DNA from: Brachionus plicatilis
Lineage: Eukaryota > Rotifera > Eurotatoria > Ploima > Brachionidae
Reading direction: 5' to 3'
Length of the DNA stretch: 64,000 nt
Assembly: GCA_010279815.1 (NCBI GenBank)
Contig: QEOQ01000663.1
Span: 1 to 64,000, forward strand
The notes below the pieces were generated by a model, which was given only the letters and a program-made list of their open reading frames with translations, had not been told where the DNA came from and made no database searches. Both the position numbers and the translations under genes were made by a program. Positions within the stretch are counted from its first letter, which is position 1. Each line of letters starts with the position of its first letter. Shown here piece by piece: positions 21,593-32,519 of this stretch.

Positions 21593-24500
21593 TTAATTAC
21601 AAAAATTTGTAATAGAAGATTTTCTTGTCAGTCGATTAATTTTAGATGGTTCCTTATTGAACAAAAAATCGTTCTCTCGATACATTTGTTCTTGCATTAT
21701 TTTAAGTCCGTTTTCATATTGATCTTTTATATGTGTTTTTACCTTTGAGACTAATTTCTTTTGTGAACTTTCTCTTTGTCTGCTTAATTCTCGTTCTTTT
21801 TTCAATTGTTCATTTAAAAGCTCAAATCTTGTTTTATAAAAATTTTCCATTGAATCGATTTCATTCAACTGTCTTACAAGTCTTTCTTCACTCTTGTCAC
21901 GATTGTATTTTTTCAAGTCAATCAGAGTCTCTTTTTTAATTCGAAGGGTCTCGTCAAATTTCTTTTTGAGTTGCAATTCTTCATCTTTAAAAAAATTCAA
22001 TATTTATGACTTTTTTTTTTGGTGCACAAATGTTTTTTAAATTGTTTAAAGAATAAAAAGAATGGTTTTATTTAAAAAATCAATTTAAGATTAAACAATT
22101 AAGCAAATTTAATTTAATAAAAGAATTTTTTTTGCTTATTAGAACTAAAAATAATTTGTAAAAATCGAATAATCAAAAAATTTTTTTTAGACTAGATATT
22201 TTTACCGCTGATTTTGTCTGACCGCCAAAGTGACCGTCCATTTTAGGGCTGGCCGTTCGTCTATGTTTTTGCCGGCCAACTCAGCGGTCCAAATTTTTGG
22301 CCGCCGACCTGACCGCCAAATTGGCCGCCTTATTTTGGCTGCGTTCGGACCGGCCAGGCTTGGCCGCCGCCCAACACTAGTTCAAATTAGGTAATTGAAA
22401 TTGTAATTGAGAAAAATGGCGACTGGTCAAATCACTAAAATATATGTATCTAATAATTTCAATATTGAAAAAACTTGATTTAAATTTTTCTTTTTTTTTT
22501 AACTTTTTTTCACTTTTTTTATTTTTCACTAAAATCAATAAAAAATTTACGAAAATTTGCGTAAAAAAATACTTTTTTTTTTATTTAAATTTTTTATTAA
22601 TTTTGAAAAAAAACTAAAAAGAGTGAAAATATTGCAAAAATTTGGATTTTTTTGGCCCTTTTCGTTTTTACGAAATTTTACCTAAAATCCGTTAAATTCT
22701 GGTAAAATAACCGGAATTCCCGTAAATTTACTAAAATTTTGGTAAATTCGCGTAAATTTTGGTAAAACCATAGGAACAAATCAGTACTGTAGTTATAAGT
22801 AATTTTTAAATATATTAAAATATATTTATTTGTAAAGTTTAATTATATTAGAAATATATAAAAATCATCTGTAATTTAACTTTAAATTTTGGCTTATGGA
22901 AACGAATAGAGTTTTATTGATTTTTAATCTCAATCTAAACAAGAGATTGTATGCGAAATGTAAATGTTGAATACATAATTTAACAAAAAATATTTTCTAT
23001 ATCAAAAGAGTATAGGCTTGAAAAATACTTGATTACATTTAATGTCATCGCTTGATAACGCTGTTGAAAAAAATAATACTTGTTTACACTAAAATATTAT
23101 AAGTAAATATTACTCAGAAAAAAAATCTGATGATTTATCTATCATAAATAAGGATTCTTAATTTTTTAATTGTATTCTAATTTCGTATGAATGATTCAAA
23201 TAGATATTTTGAATTTCAAATACAAATTGAACAAAAATTCATTATTTTTTGATAAATTAAAATTTAGAGTTAATAACAAATATTAGAAAAAAAACTGTAT
23301 CAAAGTGAAAATACTTTGTTGCACCTTTTTTACCCAAAATAATTTTTCTCATGTAAAAAGAGTCAAAAGTAAAACAAAGTATATTGCACTTTGTTGCAGT
23401 ATTTTTTCTAATAATTTTTATCAACTTTAATTTTAATTTGTCAATAAATGAAGAACCGGTGTTCAATTTGTATTCGAAATTCACAATACCTTCAAATAGA
23501 GATTTGCTAAAGTGGAAAATAATTTTTGTCTCAGACAAAATTATAGTGATCTAAATCCGTATTAAATTATATTTAAGGAGCTAAAATATCATGTTAAAAA
23601 ATTAAAAAAATTCTATAGCACTAATTTTGTCTCATTTCATTTAACGTTTATTCCTATTTTTTGTCTTACTTTCCTGAAGTTTCAACTTTGTAAACATGTG
23701 TCGCAAGCGTCATCATATTTCAATATATTTCTTTTTAATTTCAGTTTATTTTAACTCTTTTTAGCTTTTTTTGATTTTTTTTGATTTTTCTTTATTTAAT
23801 TTTTATTTTTATTCTGAAGGAGCTTAAGTTTAAGCTTAAGCTTGGTACAGTAAACAAATAAATAATAAAATAAATAACAAACAGCTTATAAATAAATCTT
23901 TTAGCTGATTCCAAAATATTAAATAATTAAATTGTCAAGTAATTCAATTAACTTTGTAAATCAAAATTGATCATTTAATCTGAATTCTAAAAGAAAAAAA
24001 ATATATCTTCGGTGTTATTATTTATAATTTTTTTTTAATTCATTTGCCTAATTAATTTAAAATTAAAAAGCTAATAAAAAAATAATAAAAATTGTCTTTT
24101 TAAAGTGTTTTGTTTTTGTAATTTTTTGTTTTTGAGGGTAAAGATATAAAAGATAGTGTTAGTACATGATACTTACTCAATTTTTGTCTAAGCGAGTTGC
24201 TCTTTTCTTTTGCTCTTAAGTCATCTATATATTTTTTGACTCTTGCTTTTTCGATTCGACTTTCTCTTTGTTGTGCTTTTTGGCACAACTTTTCCTCTTT
24301 AGTTCGTTTTAAATTTTCCAATCTTTGATTCAGCGTTATCTCTTTTTTAATTATTTCAACTAATAATTTTTGTTTGTTGTACGCTTCATTTACATACTTT
24401 TCAAATTTCAATTCATTCGAATTTAAATTTTTAACTTTTTCAATCCATTGTATCTGTTTGGAGTATTTTTTCATTATTTGGTCTAAACATTGTGATGAGG

Positions 24501-25474
24501 TGTCATTTTTTATTGAGGAAATAATACTTTCCATGCCAATATCTGATTTATTGATAGATCTATTAGCTGGGCTTTTGGAAAACGAAAGACTAATTGTTCG
24601 TCTTGGGGTTGTGTTTTTGCATACAGATTTATCTTTGGAAAGGGAACGAAACATTGACCTTGGAGTCGATGAGGATTTTATTGAATCAAAATTGGGTATC
24701 TTTTTGAATTCCTTTGCATTTGATCCTTTCATCGGATTATGTAATGATTTAAAGTTTGAGTTATTGAATGCTGTTTCCGAGTTAAGAGAAGAAACTAGAG
24801 TGGTTGATCTTTCTTTGGAAAAATTTCTGTCTTTTGTTTTACCCAATTTGTTGGAACTTTTGTTCGATGCTTTTATTGGAGTAATTTGGCTAATTTTTGA
24901 CGTTCTGGTGCTTGAAAACGAGCTTATACTTTCCAATCTTGACGAAATCCACTCTTGTATTGATTTCATGATGTCAAGCAAATATTCAACAGACAGAAGA
25001 TCAGGATTTTGACAGCATATAGCTGCTGCTTGAATATGAGATAAGTCCTCGTGCAATACGTCCAGTGATATTGAGTCGATTACCGATTGAACATTGTGGA
25101 TTTCATCTTCAGTTGATTTTGGAGGAAATTTTTTTTCTAAAAAAAATGTTCAGTTTTCAATCTGGACAGGAATTTTAAGATTTACCTGATAAACAAGTTC
25201 CTAGGATACTCTCATAGAAATAAATAAAAATAGTAGAATTAACTTGGTTTATTGAATTTATATATTTTGGCAAATTGTAAATCTGAGCGTTTTCAGCTGG
25301 ATTTGTTTGGCAAGTCAAAAGAAGCTCGTTGCTGATTTTAATTATTCGGTTTTTGGTTGAAATGAACGAAGAATTGCTTGCTGATGACCTAAGGCTTCGT
25401 GATGAGTTCACTGAGAATGAAGAAGTCGATAGTTCGACAAAACTTGATCGACAAGACATCTGACATCTATTCAA
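21593..25474 (-). CDS. CEP95-like centrosomal coiled-coil protein (paralogue with introns)
   Basis: Likely homologue of the centrosomal protein CEP95 (CCDC45). Exons 25474-25186, 25136-24177 and 21984-21593 join in frame to 546 residues. The N-terminal CH-like fold shows IIKISNELL, FIYFYESILG, IHNVQSVIDSISLDVLHEDL and LLSVEYLLDIMKSIQEW. A Ser-rich linker follows. The C-terminus is a long coiled coil with SMENFYKTRFELLNEQLKKE and LKIMQEQMYRENDFLF, matching the family's C-terminal block. The adjacent gene at 26194-28350 is a clear paralogue with the same blocks and a longer linker. Intron 2 is 2.2 kb and holds transposon remnants; intron 1 is 49 bases. A second in-frame ATG at 25459 could be the real start. 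The short final exon is supported by phase and by alignment with the paralogue. Confidence 0.75.
22196..22379. mobile_element. GC-rich hAT-like element end in an intron
   Basis: About 180 bases of GC-rich sequence full of GGCCGCC/GGCGGCC words, ending in CAACACTA, the complement of TAGTGTTG that also terminates the complete hAT element at 18383-19528. Read on the minus strand it begins TAGTGTTGGGCGGCGGCC. A matching opposite end and target duplication were not found, so this is called as a truncated element or solo end. The base composition is unlike anything else in the window. Confidence 0.5.
23205..23488. repeat. Foldback repeat family B, copy 1 (intronic)
   Basis: The ends are inverted copies: GAATTTCAAATACAAATTGA near 23212 on the left and TCAATTTGTATTCGAAATTC near 23463 on the right. 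Inside, ACTTTGTTGCACC and GTATATTGCACTTTGTTGCA form further inverted matches, so the whole unit could fold into a long hairpin. The same family occurs at 45980-46343. Confidence 0.75.
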
Positions 25475-26193
25475 ACTGAATTGAATAAAAATTAATTTTT
25501 TTATTTAAAACTATATGGATTAGTTTTTCTAAATTAACAAATATGATTATTTTTCAAAATCTTAAAATTAAATTTTTCTCTTAGGAAATGTAAAGAAAAT
25601 TTGACGGAAAGATTTAGAAGCTTAAAAAAACGTGATTAATTGATCAAAATTTGGTAATAATTTTACTTTAAAATAAAGTATATTTTTGTTTAACAACACT
25701 TAAAATAAAAGTATGATAAAAATGTAAATATGTTTAAAATCACGCTTAATTCATTAAATAGGAATTATTGATCCATAAATTTTGTTAATAACTTAAATTT
25801 CAATTTGCGCTATTTATCAGTAAAATTTTCTTATGCAACATTTTTTTATTTAATTAGTTATATCAACTATTAAATATAATTCTTTCATAAATTGTTACAA
25901 CTTCTTAAAAAAAGTGTTATTTTTTCGAAATATCAGCTTTTATCATCTGAAATAAATGAAACTTTTTTTACAATTTATTTTAGCAACTTTTTTAAGAGCC
26001 TTTATTTGTAAAGATGACAAAAATGGCTTTATTTGAAAAAATCAATTAAAGAGTTGTTCTCTGAAAATAGCTACAAGGAATTAAAATGACAGCTTTATGA
26101 AAAATTTATTTAAAAAAAAAATATCAATTGATCATAATATGAAAATATGAAAGTAACAAAATTTAAAAATTTGATTAATTGCAATGAATTAAA
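25475..26193. other. Spacer between the two CEP95-like genes
   Basis: 720 bases of AT-rich sequence between the head of the downstream paralogue and the tail of the upstream one, both on the minus strand. It must contain the 3' flank of one and the promoter of the other. No motif stands out. Confidence 0.5.
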
Positions 26194-28350
26194 CTATTTT
26201 GACATGGGTCTAAAATAACTAGCTTTTTGAATGTCTTGTTTTAAACGATCGGCATCCAATTGCCTCCAATATAAAAAGTCCTTGTCTCTATACATCTGAT
26301 CCTGTAAATCTCTAATGTCATCTTCCAATTTGTTCTTTACTTGTGACTTCATTTTACTCAAAACCAAATGCTGTGCACCATCTCTCAGCTGATTTTCATC
26401 TTTTTCTCGTTTCATTTGTTCATTTAATAAATCAAATTTATTTTTGTAAAAATTCTCTATGGATTTTATTTGATTTATTTGCTGCCTGCGATTGATATCA
26501 TTTTTCTCTTTGGCATACTTTTTCAATTCGAGCATGCGTTCCTTTTGAATTTTCAAAGATTCATTAAACAATTTTTTAAAGATCAACTCCTCGCTGGTCT
26601 TTTGCTTGAGCATTTTAGCTCTTTGCTGTGTTCGAAATTCCTCAAAATAGCGTTTGACTTTGGCCGATTGAAATCTCTGCTCTCTGGTCTTGGCTTTTAA
26701 GGAATTCTCTACCAGCTGCTTGCGCTTCATGTCCTGCTGCCTCTCGATGTGGTCAAGTTCTTTGCGCATTATTTCCATCAGCACTTCTTGCTTGCGGTTC
26801 GCTTCCTTCAAGTACTGGTCTGCCAAATTGGCGCCAGAATCCTTGCTCAAATATTTTGCCTCCAGTTCCTTTTGCTCTTTGCCCAAAATTTCAATTTGTC
26901 TAGCATGTCTTGACCACAAATAATGAATAGTCTCTGGGGATGTGTACAAATGCGGAAATTCCTCAAGTAAACAATTCAAAATTCCGTCTTCACCGATGAT
27001 AAATCTGGAATAAAATTGTTTAGACGGGTCTTTGCTCTGTGCCATGCTTTTCTTCACCGCCGAATTCCATCTCTTCTGTCTTATTTGACTAGAATTCAAA
27101 TTGGTCATGCTTGAACTTCTTTTTTTGCCAAACTTTACCAAAGATCTGCTTCTCGGCAACAAAACTCCCTTTGACCTGGACGATTCACTCGGAGTTAAAT
27201 TTGATTTGAAATTTTTCCTTCCGTCATGGGCGTTCATGTATAAATCATTAGTTAAATTGCTTTTTTTTTTTACTTTATTCAAAGAATGCTGCATCATTGC
27301 CTGAGCGTCCTGGTAGTCCTCGGAATAAATAAGGGACATCAAGTGCTCAATTTTATCACTCTCAAACTCCAAGTTATCAGCCAAACTGGTCTTAATCAAG
27401 CCAATTTCATTTCCCAATGAGTGAATCAGTGCATTTTTACACTGAGCTATTTTTCGCCTACTAGGCCTGTGAACATTGCTGGTTTTTGAAAGTCTGATCT
27501 GTGGACTGTTCGATCTAGTTCTGGAATCGATTTTAAATTTTACATGCTTTTGATTTGAGTTTAGATCCGCGGCAATGTTAAGCAGGTTGAACGATTCACA
27601 ACTTGAATCATTAAAAGAACTGTTGCCACTGCTGCTTTTTAGAGTTTCGATTTCGTTTGCCAAATTTTGACAATTTTTGAGTTTAAACTCAAGCTCTTTT
27701 TGTCTCATGTATTCTTGGAAAAAGCTGTCATCTTCTTTTTCATTAGGAGCATTTTTTATTGCCTCTTGGGTCATTTTAACTGTTTCTTCAATTTTACGGT
27801 CGAATTCGGAATATTTTTTATCCAAGTGAGGCACATATTCATTTTTTGAGTCTTCAAATTTTTCACTTTGAACTGTAGTTGACTCAATTGCTTCGGTGTT
27901 TTCCACTCTTGATGTAATCCATTCATGGGTTGTTTTTAAAATGTCCAGCAGGTATTCCAATGAAAGCAAGTCTCTTTTTTTGGTCGAACTCAGACCGAGA
28001 ATTGATTCAGCAGTTAGATGAGACAAGTCTTCGTGCAGGACGTCCAACGATAGAGAATCGATAACCGACTGCAGATTGTGAATTTCTTCTTCCTGATTTT
28101 TGCAAGGCCATTTTTTGTCAATCAACTCCGTGGAGCAAATGTTCTCATAAAAAAAGACAAATATGTCAGATTTGAGCTGTCTAATTGAGGATATTTCATC
28201 CGGAATGGGAATCCAGTGCTTTGTTTGATTTGGATCAGATTTGCAAACTTTTAATAGCTGGTTGGCTATGGTAATTATTTTTGACTTGATCTTTGCTTTT
28301 GAGCTTTCGCTTGTTTGCTTTAGTTCGTGTTTTTCTGCATCCTTAGACAT
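26194..28350 (-). CDS. CEP95: CEP95-like centrosomal coiled-coil protein (intronless paralogue)
   Basis: Single uninterrupted frame of 718 residues from the ATG at 28350. A frame extension to 28482 is hydrophobic and AT-rich and is more likely 5' leader. The CH-like N-terminal block has ITIANQLLKVC, IFVFFYENICS, IHNLQSVIDSLSLDVLHEDL, SHLTAESILGL and LLSLEYLLDILKTTHEW. The middle is Ser-rich and basic. The C-terminal half is a long Lys/Glu coiled coil with IENFYKNKFDLLNEQMKRE, DIRDLQDQMYRDKDFLYWRQ and LDADRLKQDIQKASYFRP, which match the CEP95 family end. CEP95 localises to centrosomes and spindle poles. Human CEP95 is about 820 residues. Lack of introns contrasts with the neighbour, which has two. 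It is nearer to the family length and is probably the more conserved copy. Confidence 0.8.
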   Translation of the reverse strand: MSKDAEKHELKQTSESSKAKIKSKIITIANQLLKVCKSDPNQTKHWIPIPDEISSIRQLKSDIFVFFYENICSTELIDKKWPCKNQEEEIHNLQSVIDSLSLDVLHEDLSHLTAESILGLSSTKKRDLLSLEYLLDILKTTHEWITSRVENTEAIESTTVQSEKFEDSKNEYVPHLDKKYSEFDRKIEETVKMTQEAIKNAPNEKEDDSFFQEYMRQKELEFKLKNCQNLANEIETLKSSSGNSSFNDSSCESFNLLNIAADLNSNQKHVKFKIDSRTRSNSPQIRLSKTSNVHRPSRRKIAQCKNALIHSLGNEIGLIKTSLADNLEFESDKIEHLMSLIYSEDYQDAQAMMQHSLNKVKKKSNLTNDLYMNAHDGRKNFKSNLTPSESSRSKGVLLPRSRSLVKFGKKRSSSMTNLNSSQIRQKRWNSAVKKSMAQSKDPSKQFYSRFIIGEDGILNCLLEEFPHLYTSPETIHYLWSRHARQIEILGKEQKELEAKYLSKDSGANLADQYLKEANRKQEVLMEIMRKELDHIERQQDMKRKQLVENSLKAKTREQRFQSAKVKRYFEEFRTQQRAKMLKQKTSEELIFKKLFNESLKIQKERMLELKKYAKEKNDINRRQQINQIKSIENFYKNKFDLLNEQMKREKDENQLRDGAQHLVLSKMKSQVKNKLEDDIRDLQDQMYRDKDFLYWRQLDADRLKQDIQKASYFRPMSK

Positions 28351-29978
28351 TTTAGGCTTTTTGAAAAATTTAATTATTAAAAAATTTGAATTTATCAAAA
28401 AGACCGGTATCTGCCTAGAAACAAAAATATTTGAAAAATTCGTGTCAAGTTCGTCGGAATTTTGGAATAAATGGACGCACATTTTGTCCGAATAAGCTGT
28501 TTTGTTAATTTAAAAATAAATTTTTTAAATAGTTAAAATAAATTTTAGACCATTGTTTTACCGAAGACTTTTTTTTAAGTCAAGTTAAAGATCAAAGCTA
28601 CTAAAATTTAATTCAAAGTCAATGACTTGATTTGACATGAAAACAACCTTGTTTTACAGTAATAGTGAGATATATTTTTACACTAAATTCGAATTTTTCC
28701 AGATTTTAAGAAAATCTATTAATATTAAAAATTATCTTATAGTTGAAAGTATTCAGTTTTAACCACTTTTTTAAAGAAAATTTTTATTTAATTTTTTTAA
28801 TTAAAGATCAATTCCGCAACCAAATCTTCGTCACCTTTTTCACAAAGAAGTCTGGTAGATCGATTTTAATTTTTTGGTTTCAAACTTTAAATTTATCAAA
28901 AAAATAATTATAATTTATTGTTCTAAGTTACAAAAAAATGTAATTATAATAATCTTTAAATATTTCCAGGTTAAATTTTAATTAATAATTTATTTTCTTA
29001 ACATAAGAGAAAAAAGATTTGATTTAAAAAGAATAAATAAAAATGGCAAAAATTTAAAAAAATTTTCCTTTTATTTAATATAAATAATAACAAAAAAATG
29101 TTTTATTGACTTGTTATTTCTATAAACTTAGTAAAATTTTTAGTCATTATTAATTGAAATAAATAAATAAATAAATATAAATATAAATATTAGTAGCATT
29201 TATATCAATCATTTATATTTAATTTGGGCTACCGTTTTATTCGAGAAAAATTTAATTGAATATCTGACTCTAAAGAATTTTTAATTCCAATTTATAATTC
29301 TTTTAAAGAATTAATTGAATTCTATTATTTTAGTTTAGATTTTATATTTTGAATTCATTTGATATTCATAAAGATATTTAAAAGTTCCTTTTTCAGGATA
29401 TTTTTAACCACTTTGGAGTATTTCCTGTTCTGAAAAATAAATAAAATGAAAAATAATAAAACTAAAGAAAAATAAGAGTTTTAAAAAATTTTATTTGAAT
29501 TCTATTATTTTAGTTTAGATTTTATATTTTGAATTCATTTGATATTCATAAAGATATTTAAAAGTTCCTTTTTCAGGATATTTTTAACCACTTTGGAGTA
29601 TTTCCTGTTCTGAAAAATAAATAAAATGAAAAATAATAAAACTAAAGAGAAATAAGAGTTTTAAAAAATTTTATTTGAATAATTTAAATTAAAGTCTCAA
29701 AATTTAGATGGAAAATCAAATAAATTTCGTATAAAACTTTTGAAAACAATATTTTTTTGAAATTTATTTTATGCCGGAAAATAAAAAAATTAACTTTATC
29801 TTCTTTTTAAATTAGTCTTTAGAATTTAAAGATTAAACAAAAAAGTTACTTAACTTAAATTTAAATATTAAAGATCATTTTTTTGATCTAATGATTTTAT
29901 TTTAAAAAAATCTTAAAATATTTTTCTTCACATTTTTAGGCAAATTTCGATTTTAATATTTTTAATTTAAGAAATATT
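28351..29978. other. Intergenic region containing a 180-bp tandem duplication
   Basis: Between the start of the intronless CEP95-like gene and the 3' end of the orphan gene on the same strand. It holds the near-perfect tandem repeat at 29315-29680 and an (AAAT)n run near 29160. No independent gene was supported. Confidence 0.5.
29315..29680. repeat. Near-perfect tandem duplication, 180-bp unit
   Basis: 29315-29500 and 29495-29680 are identical over 186 bases except one position (A at 29469, G at 29649). Such identity in non-coding AT-rich DNA implies a very recent duplication or an assembly artefact. Each unit contains, on the minus strand, TTTTTCAG followed by 24 open codons (with KYSKVVKNILKKELL) and a stop, which could be a duplicated terminal exon. 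On the plus strand it also has a TTTTTCAG site. Confidence 0.9.
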
Positions 29979-30728
29979 TTAAAATTTTTCCATCTTATAC
30001 AATTTAATCAAATGATTCCATCTTTCTGGATTTTGAAGAACAGATGAATTAAAAAATTGCAGTCCTTGTTTTTTGACCAGACGGCTGATGTGATCATTAC
30101 AATTTACAGTGTTGACAATATAATGAAAATGAGATTGTTTGGACCATGGTTTATTAGGATTGCAGCTCCCGTTGCATGAGCCACGATAAAGTAGCACAAT
30201 TTTATGCTTCTCAGTCTTTTCTTCAAGACCAGGCGAGCAAATTAAATGTCGAATTGGGGACAATGGACTTCCACGAAGCTTTGGCCTTAAACTTTTATCT
30301 ATTTTTATGGCCTCTGAATCTTGATTGATTTTGCTGCTTTGCTCTAAAATCTCTAAGTCATTCATCTCTATATTGCTTTCCAAATTATCTGTTTGGTCAT
30401 TTAAATTATTTTTGTAAATATGTGCTGAATCAATTCCATTTTCTCTTAGCTCAGAGCTTGTTCCTTGATTTTGACTAGAATTTAAAAGTCCTAGATTACT
30501 TAGGTTTTGATTTGGGTTTAAAAATGTGTTAATCAGAAAAGCTTTGTTTATATCATTTTCGTTCAGCGATTCGATTAAAAGGTGCTGCAGTTGCTGTCGA
30601 TGGCTCAAGTCGGATGATTTGCGTGAAAGCTCCAGCATAATTAATTCTTTAAAGTGAGGCACATTTTCATCCATGATTAAGCCTTGGCAGTCAAATGATT
30701 CGGATAGCGAGTCTATAATTTTCACCAT
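29979..30728 (-). CDS. Uncharacterised single-exon protein, 249 residues
   Basis: Open frame with ATG at 30728; I do not recognise the family. The N-terminal third (about 20-75) looks helical with FKELIMLELSRK and QQLQHLLIESLNENDI. A low-complexity Ser/Asn/Glu linker follows (about 75-160). The C-terminal quarter looks folded: HKIVLLYRGSCNGSC, SKQSHFHYIVNTVNCNDHI and LVKKQGLQFFNSSVLQNPER, with several Cys and His residues. It lies head to head with NUBP1, sharing about 490 bases that probably contain both promoters. A donor-like GTATAAG at about 30001 and a possible terminal exon in the 180-bp repeat leave open that the true C-terminus is spliced. Codon use is like neighbouring genes, so it is probably real. 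Confidence 0.6.
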   Translation of the reverse strand: MVKIIDSLSESFDCQGLIMDENVPHFKELIMLELSRKSSDLSHRQQLQHLLIESLNENDINKAFLINTFLNPNQNLSNLGLLNSSQNQGTSSELRENGIDSAHIYKNNLNDQTDNLESNIEMNDLEILEQSSKINQDSEAIKIDKSLRPKLRGSPLSPIRHLICSPGLEEKTEKHKIVLLYRGSCNGSCNPNKPWSKQSHFHYIVNTVNCNDHISRLVKKQGLQFFNSSVLQNPERWNHLIKLYKMEKF

Positions 30729-31214
30729 TTTATTTTTTTCCCAAAATAGTTCAAATTTAGCTCTTATTTATACTTGTTTTGGTGTAAATTTTTCTTTTCG
30801 TCTACGAATACATACCAAATATTCAAATAATGAACAATTAAAAATGAATACAATTCTATTTATGGAGTTAGATTTTGAGATTAAATAAAATTGTGAAATT
30901 TTATACATTTTTAATTTTATTAACAATTATTCTCATTTAAGTTGAATTTCAAAATTTTAATTAATTCAATTTTTAAAACTAGATGTTTTTTCTCAAAATC
31001 CTTTCAACAGTTAATTCATACTTTAAAAAATAAAAAAACGAAAAAAAAGAAATTTATAAATTTTTAGAAATCTTGACTAAATAAAAATTCTACTTATCAC
31101 GTGATCACCAATTTTGTATATGCATATAAATATTGTTTAAAAAAACTTCTTTAATTTGATTTTAATAAAATTATTTAATTAAATAGAAAACAGTTTTCAT
31201 TCAAAGTCCTAGAA
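30729..31214. promoter_or_regulatory. Shared upstream region of the orphan gene and NUBP1
   Basis: About 490 bases between two divergent start codons. It contains two perfect palindromes close together: ATCACGTGAT (31096-31105, with a CACGTG E-box core) and TATATGCATATA (31117-31128), about 100 bases before the NUBP1 ATG. E-boxes of this type bind bHLH factors such as USF or MYC in animals. Function here is inferred only. Confidence 0.4.
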
Positions 31215-32519
31215 ATGTCTGACGATTCAAATAACACAATGAGCCAAGAGGTTCCAGAGCGTAAATCAATAATCTAAATAACTGAGTCTTAGAAATGTAA
31301 AACATTTTTATTCAGATTGTCCTGGTACACAAAGTTCCCAAGCTGGGAAATCAAGCGCGTGTCAAGGATGTCCAAATCAAAATATCTGTGCTTCAGGTCA
31401 AGCTAATCAACCCGATCCAGATATTGAAGTTATCAAGGATCATTTGAAAAACATTAAATACAAAATTTTGGTTCTCTCTGGAAAAGGTGGAGTTGGTAAA
31501 AGTACAGTGTGCGGTCAAATATCATATGCACTAGCGGCTCAATATGAGAGCCAAAATAAACAGGTAATTTAAATGATTAAACTCTAACTTTTTTTATGAA
31601 AGTAATTAATTTTTTTAGATTGGAGCTTTGGATATAGATATTTGTGGTCCTAGTCTTCCACAAGTTTTTGGTGTTCAAGGTGAACAAGTAAGATCCAATG
31701 TAACTATATTGCCAAAAAAGCATTCAATTTTATTAAGGTTCATCAAAGCGGATCAGGATGGTCTCCAATTGTAAAGCTTAATTACCACATTTTAAAAATT
31801 AAAAAGATTAATTTAAAAAATTACTAAGTTTGTTGATGAAAATTTGAGTTTGATGTCAATAGGTTTTTTGTTACCAAGTCTTGAAGATGCCGTTATTTGG
31901 AGAGGTCCAAAAAAAAACGGAATGATTAAGCAATTCTTAAGAGATGTAGATTGGGAAGAACTTGAATATTTGTTGGTCGATACTCCCCCGGGTACTTCGG
32001 ATGAACACCTATCAATTGTACAGTATTTGAAGCCTGCAGGTCTTACTGGAGCAATTATTGTAACTACACCTCAAGAAGTGAGTCTCTTAGATGTCAGAAA
32101 AGAAATAACATTCTGCAAAAAAGTTGGCGTGCCAATTATAGGTGTTGTTGAAAATATGTCTGGATTCGCCTGTCCAAAGTGCAAGGTACATTTCATTATT
32201 TTGGAATTTTAAATTTCAAAATTATAAAATTTTAAAATTTAGATTGAATCAAAAATTTTTCCACCTTCTACCGGAGGTGCAGAAAAAATGTGTGAAGAAA
32301 TGAATGTTACATTTTTGGGCAAAGTTCCGATTGATCCACTCATCGGGCAGTGTTGCGACGAGGGAAAATCATTTGTTAAGGAATTTCCGAATTCACCCGC
32401 GTCCCTAGCATATAAAAACATAATTACAAGTAATTTAATTATTTATTTATTTAGTTTTATTTTAATTGTTTTTTTAATTTTAAGAGATTGAAAAATATAC
32501 TGAACTTAACGGAGAATAA
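31215..32519 (+). CDS. NUBP1: Cytosolic Fe-S cluster assembly factor NUBP1
   Basis: P-loop scaffold ATPase that, with NUBP2, assembles 4Fe-4S clusters for cytosolic and nuclear proteins. Seven exons: 31215-31260, 31316-31563, 31619-31687, 31738-31770, 31829-32185, 32243-32429 and 32485-32519, giving 324 residues (human 320). The N-terminal ferredoxin-like motif is C17-x13-C31-x2-C34-x5-C40, exactly the family spacing that separates NUBP1 from NUBP2. The Walker A loop is [11 protein letters not shown] (69-79), followed by [55 protein letters not shown] and the C-terminal CPKC (C247, C250). Introns are 50-60 bases. All key residues are present, so the protein should be functional. Confidence 0.97.

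Larger units (their letters stand above)
21985..24176 (-). other. 2.2-kb intron 2 of the CEP95-like gene, with inserted repeats
   Basis: Donor GTAAGT at 24176 and acceptor TTTAAAG at 21985. It contains a GC-rich hAT-like terminus (22200-22379), a foldback repeat (23205-23488) and an A/T-rich tail near 23855. The paralogous neighbour has no intron here, so the expansion is specific to this copy. Confidence 0.75.

Noticed and set aside
24374..25012. 212-codon open frame on the plus strand
   Set aside because: Antisense to exon 2 of the CEP95-like gene; hydrophobic shadow translation with no family features.
28351..28482. 44-codon N-terminal extension of the intronless CEP95-like protein
   Set aside because: Hydrophobic, AT-rich and absent from the paralogue; MSKDAEKHE at 28350 is a better start just before the conserved region.
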